DNA from: Bacteroidota bacterium
Lineage (GTDB): Bacteria; Bacteroidota; Bacteroidia; Chitinophagales; Chitinophagaceae
Length of the DNA: 48,955 bases
Direction of reading: 5' to 3'
Assembly (NCBI GenBank): GCA_029561255.1
Contig: JAKQJH010000379.1
Location: 1-48,955, forward strand
Positions within the stretch are counted from its first letter, which is position 1. Each line of letters starts with the position of its first letter. The notes below the pieces were generated by a model. That model was not told the DNA's origin. It did no database searches and was given only the letters and a program-made list of their open reading frames with translations. Positions 16,987-24,717 of the stretch are shown here, piece by piece. Both the position numbers and the translations under genes were made by a program.

Positions 16987-17406
16987 TTAATACCGGTCAC
17001 GTGGAGGACGGGAATTATTTCCATACCCACCACCACTACCACTACCACCACGATAGCCGCCGCCGCCGCCGCTTCCACCACCATATCCACCACGGTCACC
17101 ACCGCCTCCGCCATAACCACCACCGCCACCACGGTTAGGACGGAAACCACCTCCGCCGCCACCTTGTTTATCTTCGGCTTCTTTCACCACCAGCACTTTT
17201 TTCCCAATCGGTAAATCGTTCAACCCTTCAATGGCTTCTTTAGCTTCGAGCGCATTCGCCATTTCCACAAAGGCAAAACCTTTACTCTTACCGGTTTCAC
17301 GGTCCATAGCCACTTTAACGGAAATCACTTCTCCGAATTTTTCAAAGAATTCTTCCAATTCCGCATCATCCATATCATACGGTAAACCAGCAACAAAAAG
17401 TTTCAT
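16987..17406 (-). CDS. RRM RNA-binding protein with glycine-rich tail
   Basis: 139 residues. One RNA recognition motif covers residues 1-76, with RNP2 LFVAGL at residues 3-8 and RNP1 KGFAFVEM near 43-50. A low-complexity tail (residues 82-139) rich in Gly, Tyr, Arg, Ser and Asn follows. This matches the small Rbp proteins of Bacteroidota and cyanobacteria, which bind single-stranded RNA and act in global or cold-responsive RNA control. The tail is coded by a GGN-codon tract that on the plus strand appears as a CCA/CCG repeat. A -7 box lies 16 nt upstream and a terminator downstream, so it is monocistronic. Confidence 0.93.
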   Translation of the reverse strand: MKLFVAGLPYDMDDAELEEFFEKFGEVISVKVAMDRETGKSKGFAFVEMANALEAKEAIEGLNDLPIGKKVLVVKEAEDKQGGGGGGFRPNRGGGGGYGGGGGDRGGYGGGSGGGGGYRGGSGSGGGYGNNSRPPRDRY

Positions 17407-17421
17407 CGACTAAATTTTAAA

Positions 17422-17429
17422 CAAATGTA
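17422..17429 (-). promoter_or_regulatory. Bacteroidota -7 promoter box of the RRM gene
   Basis: On the minus strand TACATTTG matches TAnnTTTG, 16 nt before the ATG; a TTG triplet lies 22 nt further upstream as a possible -33 element. Confidence 0.55.
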
Positions 17430-17487
17430 AGTAACTTAAACCGGTAATAGTCAACCTTATTTCCACAAAAAGATAGTAAAAAAAGGC

Positions 17488-17736
17488 TTATTTATCTGCA
17501 TCAATTTTTTTACCGGCAAAATAGCCACCTGCAGCCCCTAAAATTAACCCAACTGTCATCCACAACAGTACTCCGCCTGAAGCGAAAAAGGCCACGGCAA
17601 ATCCAGTGAGTGCTCCGATAATCATGACAATCGTTGTTGCTTTTCCGTTGCTGCCGGCGGATGTGGCAGTATCATGGCTTTGCCTGAACTGCTTCACATG
17701 TTCCCGGTGTTTTTTGCGGTGATGTGATCTGGCCAT
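17488..17736 (-). CDS. Small membrane protein with glycine-zipper-like helices
   Basis: 82 residues, not recognised. The first 32 residues are very basic and His-rich (MARSHHRKKHREHVKQFRQSHD). Two hydrophobic segments follow at about residues 34-52 and 55-73, with GxxxG-like spacing (GALTG, GLILGAAGG), then a short charged end. Likely a two-helix inner-membrane protein with the basic end in the cytoplasm. It lies 81 nt upstream of the RRM gene on the same strand, but the RRM gene has its own promoter box. Confidence 0.65.
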   Translation of the reverse strand: MARSHHRKKHREHVKQFRQSHDTATSAGSNGKATTIVMIIGALTGFAVAFFASGGVLLWMTVGLILGAAGGYFAGKKIDADK

Positions 17737-17886
17737 TTTTTTTATTTTGAAATTACGGCAAGTTTGGCTGTTGAAAAAGGGAAATGACCAGAATCATAAG
17801 GCCTGTAACTAAAACCTGACTTCAAACAGCTGTTCCGGAAATTCAGCTTTCCGCTTACCTTTAAAGTGTATTCAAAAGCCAATACT

Positions 17887-19767
17887 ATGCGTATCTGTTT
17901 ATTCCTTGCCTTCGTACTATTAACTGGTATTCCATTACCGGCACAACAAACGCAAAAGCCACCGCTTCATGCAAAGAACTGGATGGCCATCACCGGCAAA
18001 CCTTTAGCCGCTACTGCCGGTGCACTTACTTTTCAGAAAGGAGGAAATGCGGTGGATGCCGCATGCGCTATGCTGGCTGCCACCTGCACGATGTGGGATG
18101 TATTGAGCTGGGGCGGAGAAACACAGGTGCTTTTATACAATCCAAAAACAAAAAAAGTAATTGCCATCAATGCGATGGGCGTTGCCCCAACCGGTGCCAC
18201 TCCGGAGTTTTTCAAATCCAAAGGGTACCAGTTTCCTCCTGAGTATGGCGCACTGGCCGCCACCACTCCTGGCACCCCTGGAGGTATCTGTTATATGCTC
18301 GCGGAATATGGAACTCTTTCGTTAAAAGAAATACTGGCACCGGCCATGCAACTGGCAGCCGGCTATCCGATGGAAGCACAAACGGCCAATAGTATTGAGC
18401 GTGGAAAAGCCAGGATCAAAGAATGGCCTTACAGTAAAAAAGTATTCCTGACCCATCCGGGAGAGAAAAGAGAAGCACCGGAAGCGGGGGAGATTTTTAT
18501 TCAGCAGGACCTGCTGAACACCCTGACAAAAATGGTGGAAGCTGAACAGGCTGCTCTCCGGCAAAAGAAAAGCCGTAAGCAAGCCATCATGGCGGCGTAT
18601 GACCGGTTTTACAAAGGAGATATTGCCCGTGAATTTGTACGGGGCTGCCAGGAACAGGGTGGGTTGATTACGATGGAAGACCTGGCCCGCTGGAAACCGA
18701 TCGAAGAAGAGCCCCTGTCGGTCAATTACAAAGGGATTGACGTGTATAAAATGCAGCAGTGGACACAGGGGCCGGTATTACTTCAGGCCCTGAACATCCT
18801 GGAAAATACAGACCTGAAATCGATGGGATATAACAGTACGGCCTATATCCATACCCTGTACCAGGCCATGAATCTCTCTTTTGCTGATCGTGATTTTTAT
18901 TATGGAGATCCTTATTTCCCTCCACAGGAACCAATGAAAGGACTGCTTAGTAAAGACTATGCCCGGCAGCGTGCCGCACTGATTAACCCGCTGATGAACG
19001 GGGCCCTGACCGGTCCTGGGGATCCTTATCCTTTTGAAGGGAAAGTTAATCCGTATTCAGCCCTGATGCAATTCCGGGGCTTTACTACGGATAGCAGTAA
19101 ACGAAATTTTATGCCTGCGCATGATAATGGCACCGCAGCCGCCGATCCCGGATATATGGATCGCTTATGGAGAGGCACTACCAGTGTGGAAGCCGCCGAT
19201 AAGGAAGGATGGGTGGTATCCATCACACCGAGCGGGGGGTGGATACCGGCTTGTATTGCCGGCAACACCGGGGTGGGTATGAGCCAAAGGATGCAGAGTT
19301 TTGTACTGGACTCCACGCTGAATCCATTCAACGTGGTGGCGCCCGGCAAACGTCCGAGGGTTACCCTGACGCCCTCCATGGCTTTAAAAGATGGAAAACC
19401 CTATTTATCCTTTGCCGTGCAGGGTGGCGATACACAGGACCAGAACCTGCTGCAATTTTTCCTGAATATGGTAGAATTCGGCATGACGGTGCAGCAGGCC
19501 ACTGAAGCAGCCAATATCAATAGTAATCAGCTCTGGCTTTCACTGGGCGGAACCAAAACAGATGATCGTAAACCCAGGCCCGGAAGTATTTTGTTACATG
19601 ATACTATTCCCGAAAAAGTCAGAAATGAATTGAAGAAAATGGGGTATACCCTGAGTTTTGATGACCGGACCAGTGGTCCCATCAATGCCATTTATTTTGA
19701 CTGGAAGCACGGCAGTTTCTGGGGAGGAAGCAGTAATCATGGAGAAGATTACGGGATTGGCTGGTAA
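17887..19767 (+). CDS. Gamma-glutamyltransferase-family Ntn hydrolase, secreted
   Basis: The ATG at 17887 gives 626 residues starting with a signal peptide (MRICLFLAFVLLTGIPLPAQ); the ATG at 17866 would add seven. The fold order is that of GGT: GGNAVDAACAMLAA near residue 53, GTPGG, the TMEDLARW block, QGPVLLQALNILE, and the self-cleavage site GTTSVEAADKEG, where Thr431 would become the nucleophile after autoprocessing. Two departures from classical GGT are visible. The (D/N)FRE-x-AP segment whose Arg holds the gamma-glutamyl carboxylate reads NAMGVAP, and TTH is TTS. So it is a GGT-family enzyme, but glutathione may not be its substrate; another acyl or amide substrate is possible. Confidence 0.85.
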   Translation: MRICLFLAFVLLTGIPLPAQQTQKPPLHAKNWMAITGKPLAATAGALTFQKGGNAVDAACAMLAATCTMWDVLSWGGETQVLLYNPKTKKVIAINAMGVAPTGATPEFFKSKGYQFPPEYGALAATTPGTPGGICYMLAEYGTLSLKEILAPAMQLAAGYPMEAQTANSIERGKARIKEWPYSKKVFLTHPGEKREAPEAGEIFIQQDLLNTLTKMVEAEQAALRQKKSRKQAIMAAYDRFYKGDIAREFVRGCQEQGGLITMEDLARWKPIEEEPLSVNYKGIDVYKMQQWTQGPVLLQALNILENTDLKSMGYNSTAYIHTLYQAMNLSFADRDFYYGDPYFPPQEPMKGLLSKDYARQRAALINPLMNGALTGPGDPYPFEGKVNPYSALMQFRGFTTDSSKRNFMPAHDNGTAAADPGYMDRLWRGTTSVEAADKEGWVVSITPSGGWIPACIAGNTGVGMSQRMQSFVLDSTLNPFNVVAPGKRPRVTLTPSMALKDGKPYLSFAVQGGDTQDQNLLQFFLNMVEFGMTVQQATEAANINSNQLWLSLGGTKTDDRKPRPGSILLHDTIPEKVRNELKKMGYTLSFDDRTSGPINAIYFDWKHGSFWGGSSNHGEDYGIGW

Positions 19768-19831
19768 TCAGTTTAACAAAACTTTGCCCGGATGGAATAA
19801 GATCAACCCCATGTGCCAACTAATTTTACAG

Positions 19832-20551
19832 ATGTCTCGATATACGGTGATCTTACTGCTTATTTTTTGTCACCCGGCTCTTGTATGCTCCCAAACCTCC
19901 ATACTGGGAAAGATTTATGATGGCAAAAATGATTCCTTACTTGCGGGCGTGACCGTGATGAATATTACCACTAAAAAATTTGTACTTTCTGACCGGAATG
20001 GTCAGTACACTGTTTCAGCCGTTGAAAATGACTTGCTGGTTTTCAGTTTCAGCGGTTATGCCCCAGATACAATATCGGTTGAACCTTATATGTTCGATAC
20101 CCGGTTTGATATTACCCTGCAACCACAGCCTCTTTTATTAAAAGGAGTGACGGTAGTTGCAACGAATTACCAGACTGATTCACTGAACCGTCAGGCATAC
20201 TACCGCCATATTTTAAGTAAGCGGGAGCCCGGACTTACCGGTCGTAATACACCCACAGGCTTTGGGATCAGCCTGAGTCCGATCAGTCATTTTTCCCGTG
20301 AGTCAAGGGAACGAAGAGCGCTGAAAAAACGGATCGCCCGGGAAGAAAAAGAAAGCTATATCGACCACCAGTTTTCCCCGGAACTGGTTAAACGGATCAC
20401 CCGGCTGGAAGGAGATTCGCTTCGTTTATTTATGTATACCAAGCGACCCTCCTATGATTTCTGCCGTAAAACCAGTCCCGAAGAAATGCTGGTTTATATC
20501 AGCGATTGCCTGAAAGAATTCAGAAAACCTGCAGAAAAAAAACCGAAATAA
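19832..20551 (+). CDS. Secreted protein with N-terminal carboxypeptidase-regulatory-like (CarboxypepD_reg) domain
   Basis: Start at 19832 begins a signal peptide (MSRYTVILLLIFCHPALVCSQ); an ATG at 19811 is possible. Residues about 22-105 form a beta-sandwich of the CarboxypepD_reg-like type: ILGKIYDGKNDSLLAGVTVMN, SDRNGQYTVSA, LLVFSFSGYAPDTISV, ITLQPQPLLLKGVTV. This is the domain that normally precedes a TonB-dependent receptor barrel. Here it ends in a 130-residue, basic, helical region with no barrel. The family occurs widely in this phylum without known function. It lies 64 nt after the GGT-like gene and could be co-transcribed. Confidence 0.82.
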   Translation: MSRYTVILLLIFCHPALVCSQTSILGKIYDGKNDSLLAGVTVMNITTKKFVLSDRNGQYTVSAVENDLLVFSFSGYAPDTISVEPYMFDTRFDITLQPQPLLLKGVTVVATNYQTDSLNRQAYYRHILSKREPGLTGRNTPTGFGISLSPISHFSRESRERRALKKRIAREEKESYIDHQFSPELVKRITRLEGDSLRLFMYTKRPSYDFCRKTSPEEMLVYISDCLKEFRKPAEKKPK

Positions 20552-20580
20552 GAAAGCTTTCATCTCACACTAACAATCGT

Positions 20581-20588
20581 TATCTTTG
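20581..20588 (+). promoter_or_regulatory. Bacteroidota -7 promoter box of the thiolase gene
   Basis: TATCTTTGCA, 25 nt before the ATG at 20613. Its position rules out the alternative start at 20586, which would overlap the box. Confidence 0.7.
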
Positions 20589-20612
20589 CAGGATAATTTT
20601 ACACTATTCACT

Positions 20613-21794
20613 ATGAAAGAAGTAGTTATTATTTCTGCAGTAAGGACTCCCATCGGAAGTTTCGGAGGAAGCCTGAAGTCATTGTCTGCCACACAGTTGG
20701 GTGCCATTGCCATTAAAGGTGCACTGGAAAAATCCAGTCTCAAACCCTCCCAGGTGGAAGATGTAATAATGGGCTGTGTGGTTCAATCCAATCTGGGTCA
20801 GGCACCTGCCAGGCAGGCGTCAAAATTTGCCGGTTTACCGAATGAAGTGAATTGTACAACGGTCAATAAAATATGTGCCAGTGGCATGAAAGCCATCGCA
20901 CTGGCCGCTCAGAGTATTGCCCTGGGTGATGCGGATATTGTGATAGCGGGCGGTATGGAAAGTATGAGCAATGCTCCTTTTTACAATGAAAATATGCGTT
21001 GGGGCCATAAATATGGAAATGTAACCCTGGTTGATGGACTGGCAAAGGATGGCCTGACCGATGTATATGATGGTAAACCGATGGGGCATGCGGCTGAGCT
21101 TTGTGCCAGTGAATGTGGTGTTACCCGTGCAGATCAGGATGCATTTGCTATTGAAAGCTATAAACGTTCACAGGCTGCCTGGGAAAAAGGGTTGTTTGAT
21201 AAGGAGATTGTTCCTGTCGAAATTCCCCAACGGAAAGGCGACCCCATTGTTTTCTCGAAAGATGAGGAACCCTATAATGTGAAATTTGAAAAAATTCCTA
21301 CTTTAAACCCGGCCTTTATAAAAGACGGCACTGTTACGGCAGCCAATGCTTCCACGATGAATGATGGGGCGGCGGCCATTTTACTCATGAGTGCAGAAAA
21401 GGCACATGAACTGGGATTAAAACCGATTGGCCGGATTAGGGGATATGCTGATGCCGAACAAGCCCCGGAATGGTTTACAACTTCTCCTTCCGTAGCGGTG
21501 CCCAAAGCCGTTAAAAAGGCCGGACTGTCTATGACAGATATAGATTACTGGGAACTAAACGAAGCTTTTGCGGTGGTGGGGATCGAAAATTCCCGTCGCA
21601 TGAAGCTGGATCCTGCAAAAGTAAATGTACATGGGGGAGCGGTATCCCTGGGTCATCCACTCGGATGCAGCGGGGCCAGAATTATTGTCACCCTGCTTCA
21701 TATTCTGAAATCCAATAATGCCCGGTTTGGCGCCGCAGGTATTTGTAATGGAGGCGGTGGTGCCAGTGCGATGGTTATTGAAAATATTGCCTGA
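20613..21794 (+). CDS. Acetyl-CoA C-acetyltransferase (thiolase)
   Basis: 393 residues, the standard thiolase length. The protein starts MKEVVIISAVRTPIGSFGG. The acyl-binding nucleophile is Cys88 in NKICASGMKA, the catalytic His is in the NEAFAV region and the GHPLGCSGAR motif near residue 350, and the second catalytic Cys is in CNGGGGASAM near the end. Thiolases condense or cleave acetoacetyl-CoA in fatty-acid, butanoate or ketone metabolism; the pattern (NEAFA, GHPLGCSGAR) fits the biosynthetic-type acetoacetyl-CoA thiolase (AtoB/PhaA group). It is transcribed alone. The following spacer 21795-22022 holds no recognisable gene. Confidence 0.95.
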   Translation: MKEVVIISAVRTPIGSFGGSLKSLSATQLGAIAIKGALEKSSLKPSQVEDVIMGCVVQSNLGQAPARQASKFAGLPNEVNCTTVNKICASGMKAIALAAQSIALGDADIVIAGGMESMSNAPFYNENMRWGHKYGNVTLVDGLAKDGLTDVYDGKPMGHAAELCASECGVTRADQDAFAIESYKRSQAAWEKGLFDKEIVPVEIPQRKGDPIVFSKDEEPYNVKFEKIPTLNPAFIKDGTVTAANASTMNDGAAAILLMSAEKAHELGLKPIGRIRGYADAEQAPEWFTTSPSVAVPKAVKKAGLSMTDIDYWELNEAFAVVGIENSRRMKLDPAKVNVHGGAVSLGHPLGCSGARIIVTLLHILKSNNARFGAAGICNGGGGASAMVIENIA

Positions 21795-22022
21795 ACCATC
21801 CCCGGTTATTAAACGGCTTACACATTATTACAGCCCAATCGTAATCTTTCATCGTCTTCATCGTATTTTTTCCCGGGCGGGCCCGTACTAAGCCCGGCTT
21901 ATTCCCGTTTTAATGGTTAGTATTCTTTTTCCTGAAAAAAAACAGGGTTCTTGTTAAACCAATTGACAAGTGTCCCTGTCTATTGTCTGTTATTTATTGA
22001 GATTAACATTTAAAACCCGAAT

Positions 22023-22958
22023 ATGAAAACAAGGATTTTATCCATTGCCATTGCGGCATTTTCTTTTACGTTTCTTTTTACTTCCTGTAAGAAAGAAGCA
22101 TCCAATGCAGGCAGCACTGATTTCACGGCTGAAACTTCCACCCATTCCGATGACCAGTCCCGGTTTTCAGGTGAAGTGGATGCGGTAGCGAATGACGCGA
22201 ACCTGCTCCTGGAATCCACAGCCGGCATAACCGGCCGGCCCGGTGATCTGAATTCACTGATCTGCGATGCGGATATCGTGGTGGATACTGCGGCAAATCC
22301 CCGCACCATTACCATTACGTATAATGGCACCAGTTGCCTGGGAAACAGAACCCGCACGGGTGTGATTGTCATTTCCATGGCGCAGGGTGTACGCTGGAGC
22401 CAGGCAGGAGCAGCCATCAGCCTGACCTACCAGAATTTTAAAGTCACCCGGACCCTGGACAATAAAAGTATTACCGTTAACGGTACACATACATTAACCA
22501 ATGTAAGCGGTGGATTACTGATCAACCTGCCTGTTCTGAACACCATTACGCATTCCATCACCAGCAGTAATATGTCGGTTACTTTCGACAATGGCACTCA
22601 ACGTACCTGGCAGGTTGCCCGTCAACGGGTATTCACTTTCAACAATGGAGTAACAATCACCATCACCGGTACACATGCGGATGGCGGAGTTACAGGAATT
22701 GCAGAATGGGGATTGAACCGTTTTGGCCGTCCGTTTACCACCACCATTGCTGAACCGGTTGTTTTGAAAAGCGATTGTTCCTTCCGGGCAGGCAGCGGCA
22801 AAGTGGTACATAACACTACTTCCTATAACGCGGCTGTTACATTCGGACTGGATGCAACCGGAGCAGCCACATCCTGTCCGGGTGCCGGCAACTACTATAT
22901 GAAAATAGTATGGACCGGTCCGGCCGGTAACAGCCATACGGCATTATTACCCTACTAA
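22023..22958 (+). CDS. Lipoprotein of unknown function
   Basis: 311 residues. The signal peptide ends in a lipobox with TSCKKE (Cys at residue 21), the SCKK form common in this phylum for surface or periplasmic lipoproteins. The mature part is rich in Thr, Ser, Asn and Gly with alternating polar/hydrophobic strands (ITITYNG, VIVISMAQG, ITVNGTHTLTN, VTFDNGTQRTW, ITITGTHADG), so an all-beta protein is likely. Four to five scattered Cys could form disulfides. I recognise no named family. A strong terminator follows. Confidence 0.8.
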   Translation: MKTRILSIAIAAFSFTFLFTSCKKEASNAGSTDFTAETSTHSDDQSRFSGEVDAVANDANLLLESTAGITGRPGDLNSLICDADIVVDTAANPRTITITYNGTSCLGNRTRTGVIVISMAQGVRWSQAGAAISLTYQNFKVTRTLDNKSITVNGTHTLTNVSGGLLINLPVLNTITHSITSSNMSVTFDNGTQRTWQVARQRVFTFNNGVTITITGTHADGGVTGIAEWGLNRFGRPFTTTIAEPVVLKSDCSFRAGSGKVVHNTTSYNAAVTFGLDATGAATSCPGAGNYYMKIVWTGPAGNSHTALLPY

Positions 22959-22980
22959 TATTTTCTTACACCTTATCCGG

Positions 22981-23012
22981 TGCCCTGCCCTTAACGGCAG
23001 GGCATTTTTTTT
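22981..23012 (+). terminator. Rho-independent terminator after the lipoprotein gene
   Basis: Perfect 9-bp stem TGCCCTGCC/GGCAGGGCA, 6-nt loop, then eight T. Confidence 0.92.
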
Positions 23013-23043
23013 GACTTCGTTTCGTTTTCGCTAATTTAGGGCC

Positions 23044-24285
23044 ATGTCCGCCACACTTATACGCGATATTAAATTATTGGTGAATACACCGGAAACGGAT
23101 ACCTGCCTGCGTGGAAAAGAACTGGCCGTATTGCCAGTGATTGAAAACGCGTATCTCATCATGGAAGATGAGTTCATCACGGGACTGGGGCGGATGGAAG
23201 AACTGATTTATCCGGAGAAACACTTCAAATCAGTGATTAATGCCACCGGTCAGATCGTTTTACCGGCCTGGTGCGACAGTCATACCCATATCGTTTTTGC
23301 GGCTACCCGGGAAGAAGAATTCATTGATAAGCTCAAAGGAATGAGCTATGCGGATATCGCAGCAAAGGGTGGGGGTATACTCAACTCGGCCCGTAAACTC
23401 GGGGAGGCCAGTGAATCGATGCTATTTAATGATGCCTGGAAAAGACTGGAAGAAGTCAGTAAAATGGGAACCGGGTCCATTGAGATCAAAAGCGGATACG
23501 GACTAACCGTGGAGAGTGAACTCAAGATGCTCCGCGTTATTAAAAAACTGAAAGAGAAATCACCGTTGACAATAAAAGCCACTTTCCTGGGAGCCCATAC
23601 TTACCCCCCGGCTTTCAAAGAAGACCATGAAGGATATATCCGGCAGATTATTGATGAGATGCTGCCGGTAATTGCAAAAGAAAAACTGGCCGATTATATT
23701 GACGTGTTTTGTGAAACCGGTTTCTTCTCCAGGGAGGAAACCATCCGTATTGGCAAAGCCGGTATGGCCATAGGTCTGAAACCAAAGATCCATGCCAATC
23801 AGCTGAACCTGTCTGGGGGTACTGAGGCAGGTGTGGAATTGGGCGCCCTGAGTGTGGATCACCTGGAAACCATGGAAGAGTCAACGATCCGGTTGCTGGC
23901 CGGCTCATCCACCATTGGTACTTTACTACCAACGGCCGCCTTTTTTCTCCGGATGCCATTTCAACCAGCCCGGCAACTGATTGATGCCGGATGTGCCCTT
24001 GCCCTTGCCTCCGATTACAACCCGGGTTCTTCTCCTTCTGGAAATATGAATCTGGTTACTTCGATGAGCTGCATACAGATGAAAATGCTGCCGGAAGAAG
24101 TGATCAATGCCGCTACCATTAACGGCGCTTTTGCAATGGAAGTACAGGATAAAACAGGTAGTATACGTCCTGGAAAAAAGGCCAACCTGATTTTCACTCA
24201 ACCGGTACCGAACCTGGCCACGCTCTTTTATTCTTTTGGCACCAACCATATTGAGAAAGTAATCCTGAATGGAAAAATAGTATGA
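23044..24285 (+). CDS. hutI: Imidazolonepropionase HutI
   Basis: HutI hydrolyses 4-imidazolone-5-propionate to N-formimino-L-glutamate, the third step of histidine degradation. The 413-residue amidohydrolase has the metal-binding HTH in LPAWCDSHTHIVF (about residue 80), the substrate loop REEEF, the KSGYGL block near 157, H in FLGAHTYPP, H in the later HANQLNLSGG segment, and the ASDYNPGSSPSG motif with the last metal-binding Asp. The first residues (SATLIRDIKLLVNTPE) are normal for the family. It overlaps the next gene by 4 nt. The other hut genes visible are at 30364 and 32094; hutH and hutU are not in the window. Confidence 0.95.
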   Translation: MSATLIRDIKLLVNTPETDTCLRGKELAVLPVIENAYLIMEDEFITGLGRMEELIYPEKHFKSVINATGQIVLPAWCDSHTHIVFAATREEEFIDKLKGMSYADIAAKGGGILNSARKLGEASESMLFNDAWKRLEEVSKMGTGSIEIKSGYGLTVESELKMLRVIKKLKEKSPLTIKATFLGAHTYPPAFKEDHEGYIRQIIDEMLPVIAKEKLADYIDVFCETGFFSREETIRIGKAGMAIGLKPKIHANQLNLSGGTEAGVELGALSVDHLETMEESTIRLLAGSSTIGTLLPTAAFFLRMPFQPARQLIDAGCALALASDYNPGSSPSGNMNLVTSMSCIQMKMLPEEVINAATINGAFAMEVQDKTGSIRPGKKANLIFTQPVPNLATLFYSFGTNHIEKVILNGKIV

Positions 24286-24671
24286 AAATTTTTTATTTCA
24301 CCTTCCTTCTCTTAGCTGTTTCCAATTTGGCATCCGCACAGGGCCCTTTACCTGATTGTCCTTCATTTCATACCGGTGAATATCTATATACAGATTCCAC
24401 GGGAGATACCTGGGAACTCCGGCGGAAAAAGAAGATCCAGACTGAGCGCAATACCCGAAACGGGAAAACGATCAAATTTAAAATTCTGTGGTTGAGTGAT
24501 TGCGAATACCGGCTTACACAGACCTGGACCAACATACGAACCCGGCGCAAATGGAACCGGGCCCATTTCAGCTACCGGATTATCCGTACAACCCCAAACA
24601 GCTATACTTACGATTGTTCCTGTAAAGACAGTCCGGCAATCGCAGGTACCGTAGTGAGAGTTATGAATTAA
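24282..24671 (+). CDS. Small secreted protein of unknown function, translationally linked to hutI
   Basis: 129 residues with a signal peptide (MKIFYFTFLLLAVSNLASA). The mature part has CPSFHTGEYLY, a basic WELRRKKKIQTERN stretch, WLSDCEYRLTQTW and a final Cys-containing YDCSCKD segment. The arrangement CP-x-F-x-T-G-x-(F/Y), then W-(L/I)-S-D-C-x-Y, recurs in small Bacteroidota proteins that databases sometimes label DNA topoisomerase IV; nothing here resembles a topoisomerase. Its ATGA start overlaps the hutI stop, so it is probably translated by coupling with hutI, although no role in histidine breakdown is known. Confidence 0.72.
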   Translation: MKIFYFTFLLLAVSNLASAQGPLPDCPSFHTGEYLYTDSTGDTWELRRKKKIQTERNTRNGKTIKFKILWLSDCEYRLTQTWTNIRTRRKWNRAHFSYRIIRTTPNSYTYDCSCKDSPAIAGTVVRVMN

Positions 24672-24717
24672 TCCACAGTTTACATGCTTACAACCCACAT
24701 GTTGTATATTCGGGAAC

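Noticed and set aside
17020-17165. Regular CCA/CCG repeats on the plus strand, possible CRISPR or microsatellite.
   Set aside because: They are glycine codons of the RRM protein on the minus strand, with no spacer-repeat structure.
21795-22022. GC-rich patch (CCCGGGCGGGCCCG) in the spacer as a terminator or attachment site.
   Set aside because: The pairing is only partial, no T run follows, and there is no repeated flank.
22023-22958. Lipoprotein as part of a Sus-type glycan locus with pulA.
   Set aside because: It is 6 kb away and no SusC/SusD pair is present in the window; pulA appears to stand alone.
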